A stretch of DNA of 7,164 nucleotides, from contig CALKIP010000215.1 in the NCBI GenBank assembly GCA_937995995.1, positions 1-7,164 on the forward strand, in the 5' to 3' direction. This document shows, one piece after another, positions 6,708-7,164 of this stretch. This DNA is from an uncultured bacterium (GTDB lineage: Bacteria > Gemmatimonadota > Gemmatimonadetes > Longimicrobiales > RSA9). Each line of letters begins with the position of its first letter. The stretch's first letter is position 1. The notes beneath the pieces are model-generated. The model saw only the letters and a list, made by a program, of their open reading frames with translations. It had not been told where the DNA came from and did not search any database. The position numbers and the translations under genes are program-made.

Positions 6708-7164
6708 CGCCATCCTCCTGCGGCAACAGTCGATCGAGTACCCGCTCCTTATCCGAAACCCGCCCCACCCGCCTATCCTCGCCTCGCCCCGCAAGGAGCG
6801 CCTCGACTTCGAGTTCCGTCTCCTGCCCCGGTCGCGATTCGCGCTCGAGCGCCGAGTTCCGGTGGCGGCCCGGATCACCCTCGACGGTCTGATCACGCTC
6901 GATGCCGGAGTCATCACGCCCAGCCCCAGCTCCCGTCCTCGAGCGCGCCCTGCGCAGCCCGACCAATTCCGCCGCGATCGCCACAGCGATCTCTTCCGGC
7001 GTCTCCGCGCCGATGTCCAGCCCCACCGGCGCCGAGATCGTGCCCAGCTTCTCCCGGGGAACGCCGGCTTCGAGGAGCGCGTGGAAAGCGGCCCGGACGC
7101 GGCGGCGGCTGCCGATCATCCCGATGTAGCCGGGCGAGGCGTCGCTTTGGAGGAGTTGGAGGAG
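6700..7164 (-). CDS. XdhC-family protein, C-terminal Rossmann domain (5' partial)
   Basis: The gene runs in from the right edge, so only its C-terminal 154 residues are seen. Reading from the edge, an LLQLLQ segment leads into SPGYIGMIGSRRR, then an APVGLDIGAETPEEIAVAIAAEL block. These are the hallmark C-terminal motifs of the XdhC Rossmann domain, associated with maturation of molybdenum hydroxylases. Whether the unseen part also contains an XdhC_CoxI domain cannot be told. After AELVGLRR, where family members usually end, about 80 further residues follow. They are highly charged, rich in Arg, Glu, Asp and Gly, and probably disordered until a helical EALLAG segment and the final DKERVLDRLLPQEDGDG. 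The ATG at 7119 is internal (it encodes the Met of GMIGS) and not the start. The TGA lies within the first codons of the next gene, giving an 8-base overlap. Confidence 0.88.
   Translation of the reverse strand, partial: LLQLLQSDASPGYIGMIGSRRRVRAAFHALLEAGVPREKLGTISAPVGLDIGAETPEEIAVAIAAELVGLRRARSRTGAGAGRDDSGIERDQTVEGDPGRHRNSALERESRPGQETELEVEALLAGRGEDRRVGRVSDKERVLDRLLPQEDGDG
6714..6719 (-). promoter_or_regulatory. Ribosome binding site deciding the XdhC/CoxI start
   Basis: The minus strand reads AGGAGG here, six bases before the ATG at 6707 and inside the final codons of the upstream XdhC gene. It favours 6707 over the ATG at 6713 and indicates coupled translation. Confidence 0.75.
7147..7164. 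repeat. Two tandem copies of a 9-base unit in the XdhC gene
   Basis: ttggaggag occurs twice in direct succession, encoding LLQLLQ on the minus strand. It stops at the window edge, so the copy number is unknown. It is in frame and probably a harmless coding duplication in a leucine-rich helix. Confidence 0.5.

Noticed and set aside
6715..6917. In-frame upstream extension of the XdhC/CoxI gene to an ATG at 6917
   Set aside because: It would overlap the upstream XdhC gene by over 200 bases, its translation is Arg-rich and unconserved, and a perfect ribosome site supports the ATG at 6707.
6700..6945. Frameshift as the cause of the long charged tail of the XdhC Rossmann protein
   Set aside because: The frame stays open to a stop that overlaps neatly with the next gene's start, and no conserved motif continues in another frame, so a frameshift is not supported.
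1..7164. tRNA, rRNA, CRISPR, insertion sequence, phage or defence genes
   Set aside because: No repeat-spacer pattern, transposase or integrase motif, or RNA gene signature was seen by eye on either strand.

Overview
This is a high-GC, almost fully coding stretch of a bacterial chromosome: about 183 of 7164 bases lie outside the genes called here. Strong GC bias at third codon positions produces many long antisense and out-of-frame shadow ORFs, which were set aside. The gene families (a Thermus-type ba3 oxidase, a two-domain bacterial glycogen-debranching-type glycosidase, XdhC/CoxI maturation proteins and a Glu/Leu/Phe/Val dehydrogenase) suggest an aerobic, possibly thermophilic high-GC bacterium. 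Chloroflexota/Thermomicrobia or a Thermus-like or Gemmatimonadota-like lineage would fit. That placement is inferred from gene content only.

Layout. (1) Positions 1-2097, plus strand: the end of a respiratory operon, with the 5'-truncated CuA subunit II and the complete subunit I of a B-type (ba3) heme-copper oxidase, joined by an ATGA stop/start overlap. (2) Positions 2125-4545, minus strand: a large two-domain glycogen-debranching-type glycosidase, tail-to-tail with the oxidase across only 27 bases. (3) Positions 4546-4701: the only sizeable intergenic region, a divergent control region carrying two short inverted repeats. (4) Positions 4702-5040, plus strand: an unrecognised 112-residue protein with an aromatic-rich N-terminus and a strongly arginine-rich C-terminus, preceded by a textbook ribosome binding site. 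Its 3' end overlaps the next gene antisense by 59 bases. (5) Positions 4982-7164, minus strand: a tightly packed three-gene unit transcribed from the right edge. It holds an XdhC Rossmann-domain protein (5' end outside the window), a separate XdhC/CoxI N-domain protein, and a Glu/Leu/Phe/Val-type dehydrogenase, with overlaps of 8 and 17 bases.

How they may work together: the oxidase pair is the terminal electron sink of aerobic respiration. XdhC/CoxI proteins normally mature molybdenum hydroxylases (xanthine dehydrogenase, aerobic CO dehydrogenase), so such an enzyme may be encoded to the right of the window. The translationally coupled amino-acid-dehydrogenase-like gene behind them is the least expected partner. 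No RNA gene, CRISPR array, insertion sequence, phage gene or defence system was seen.
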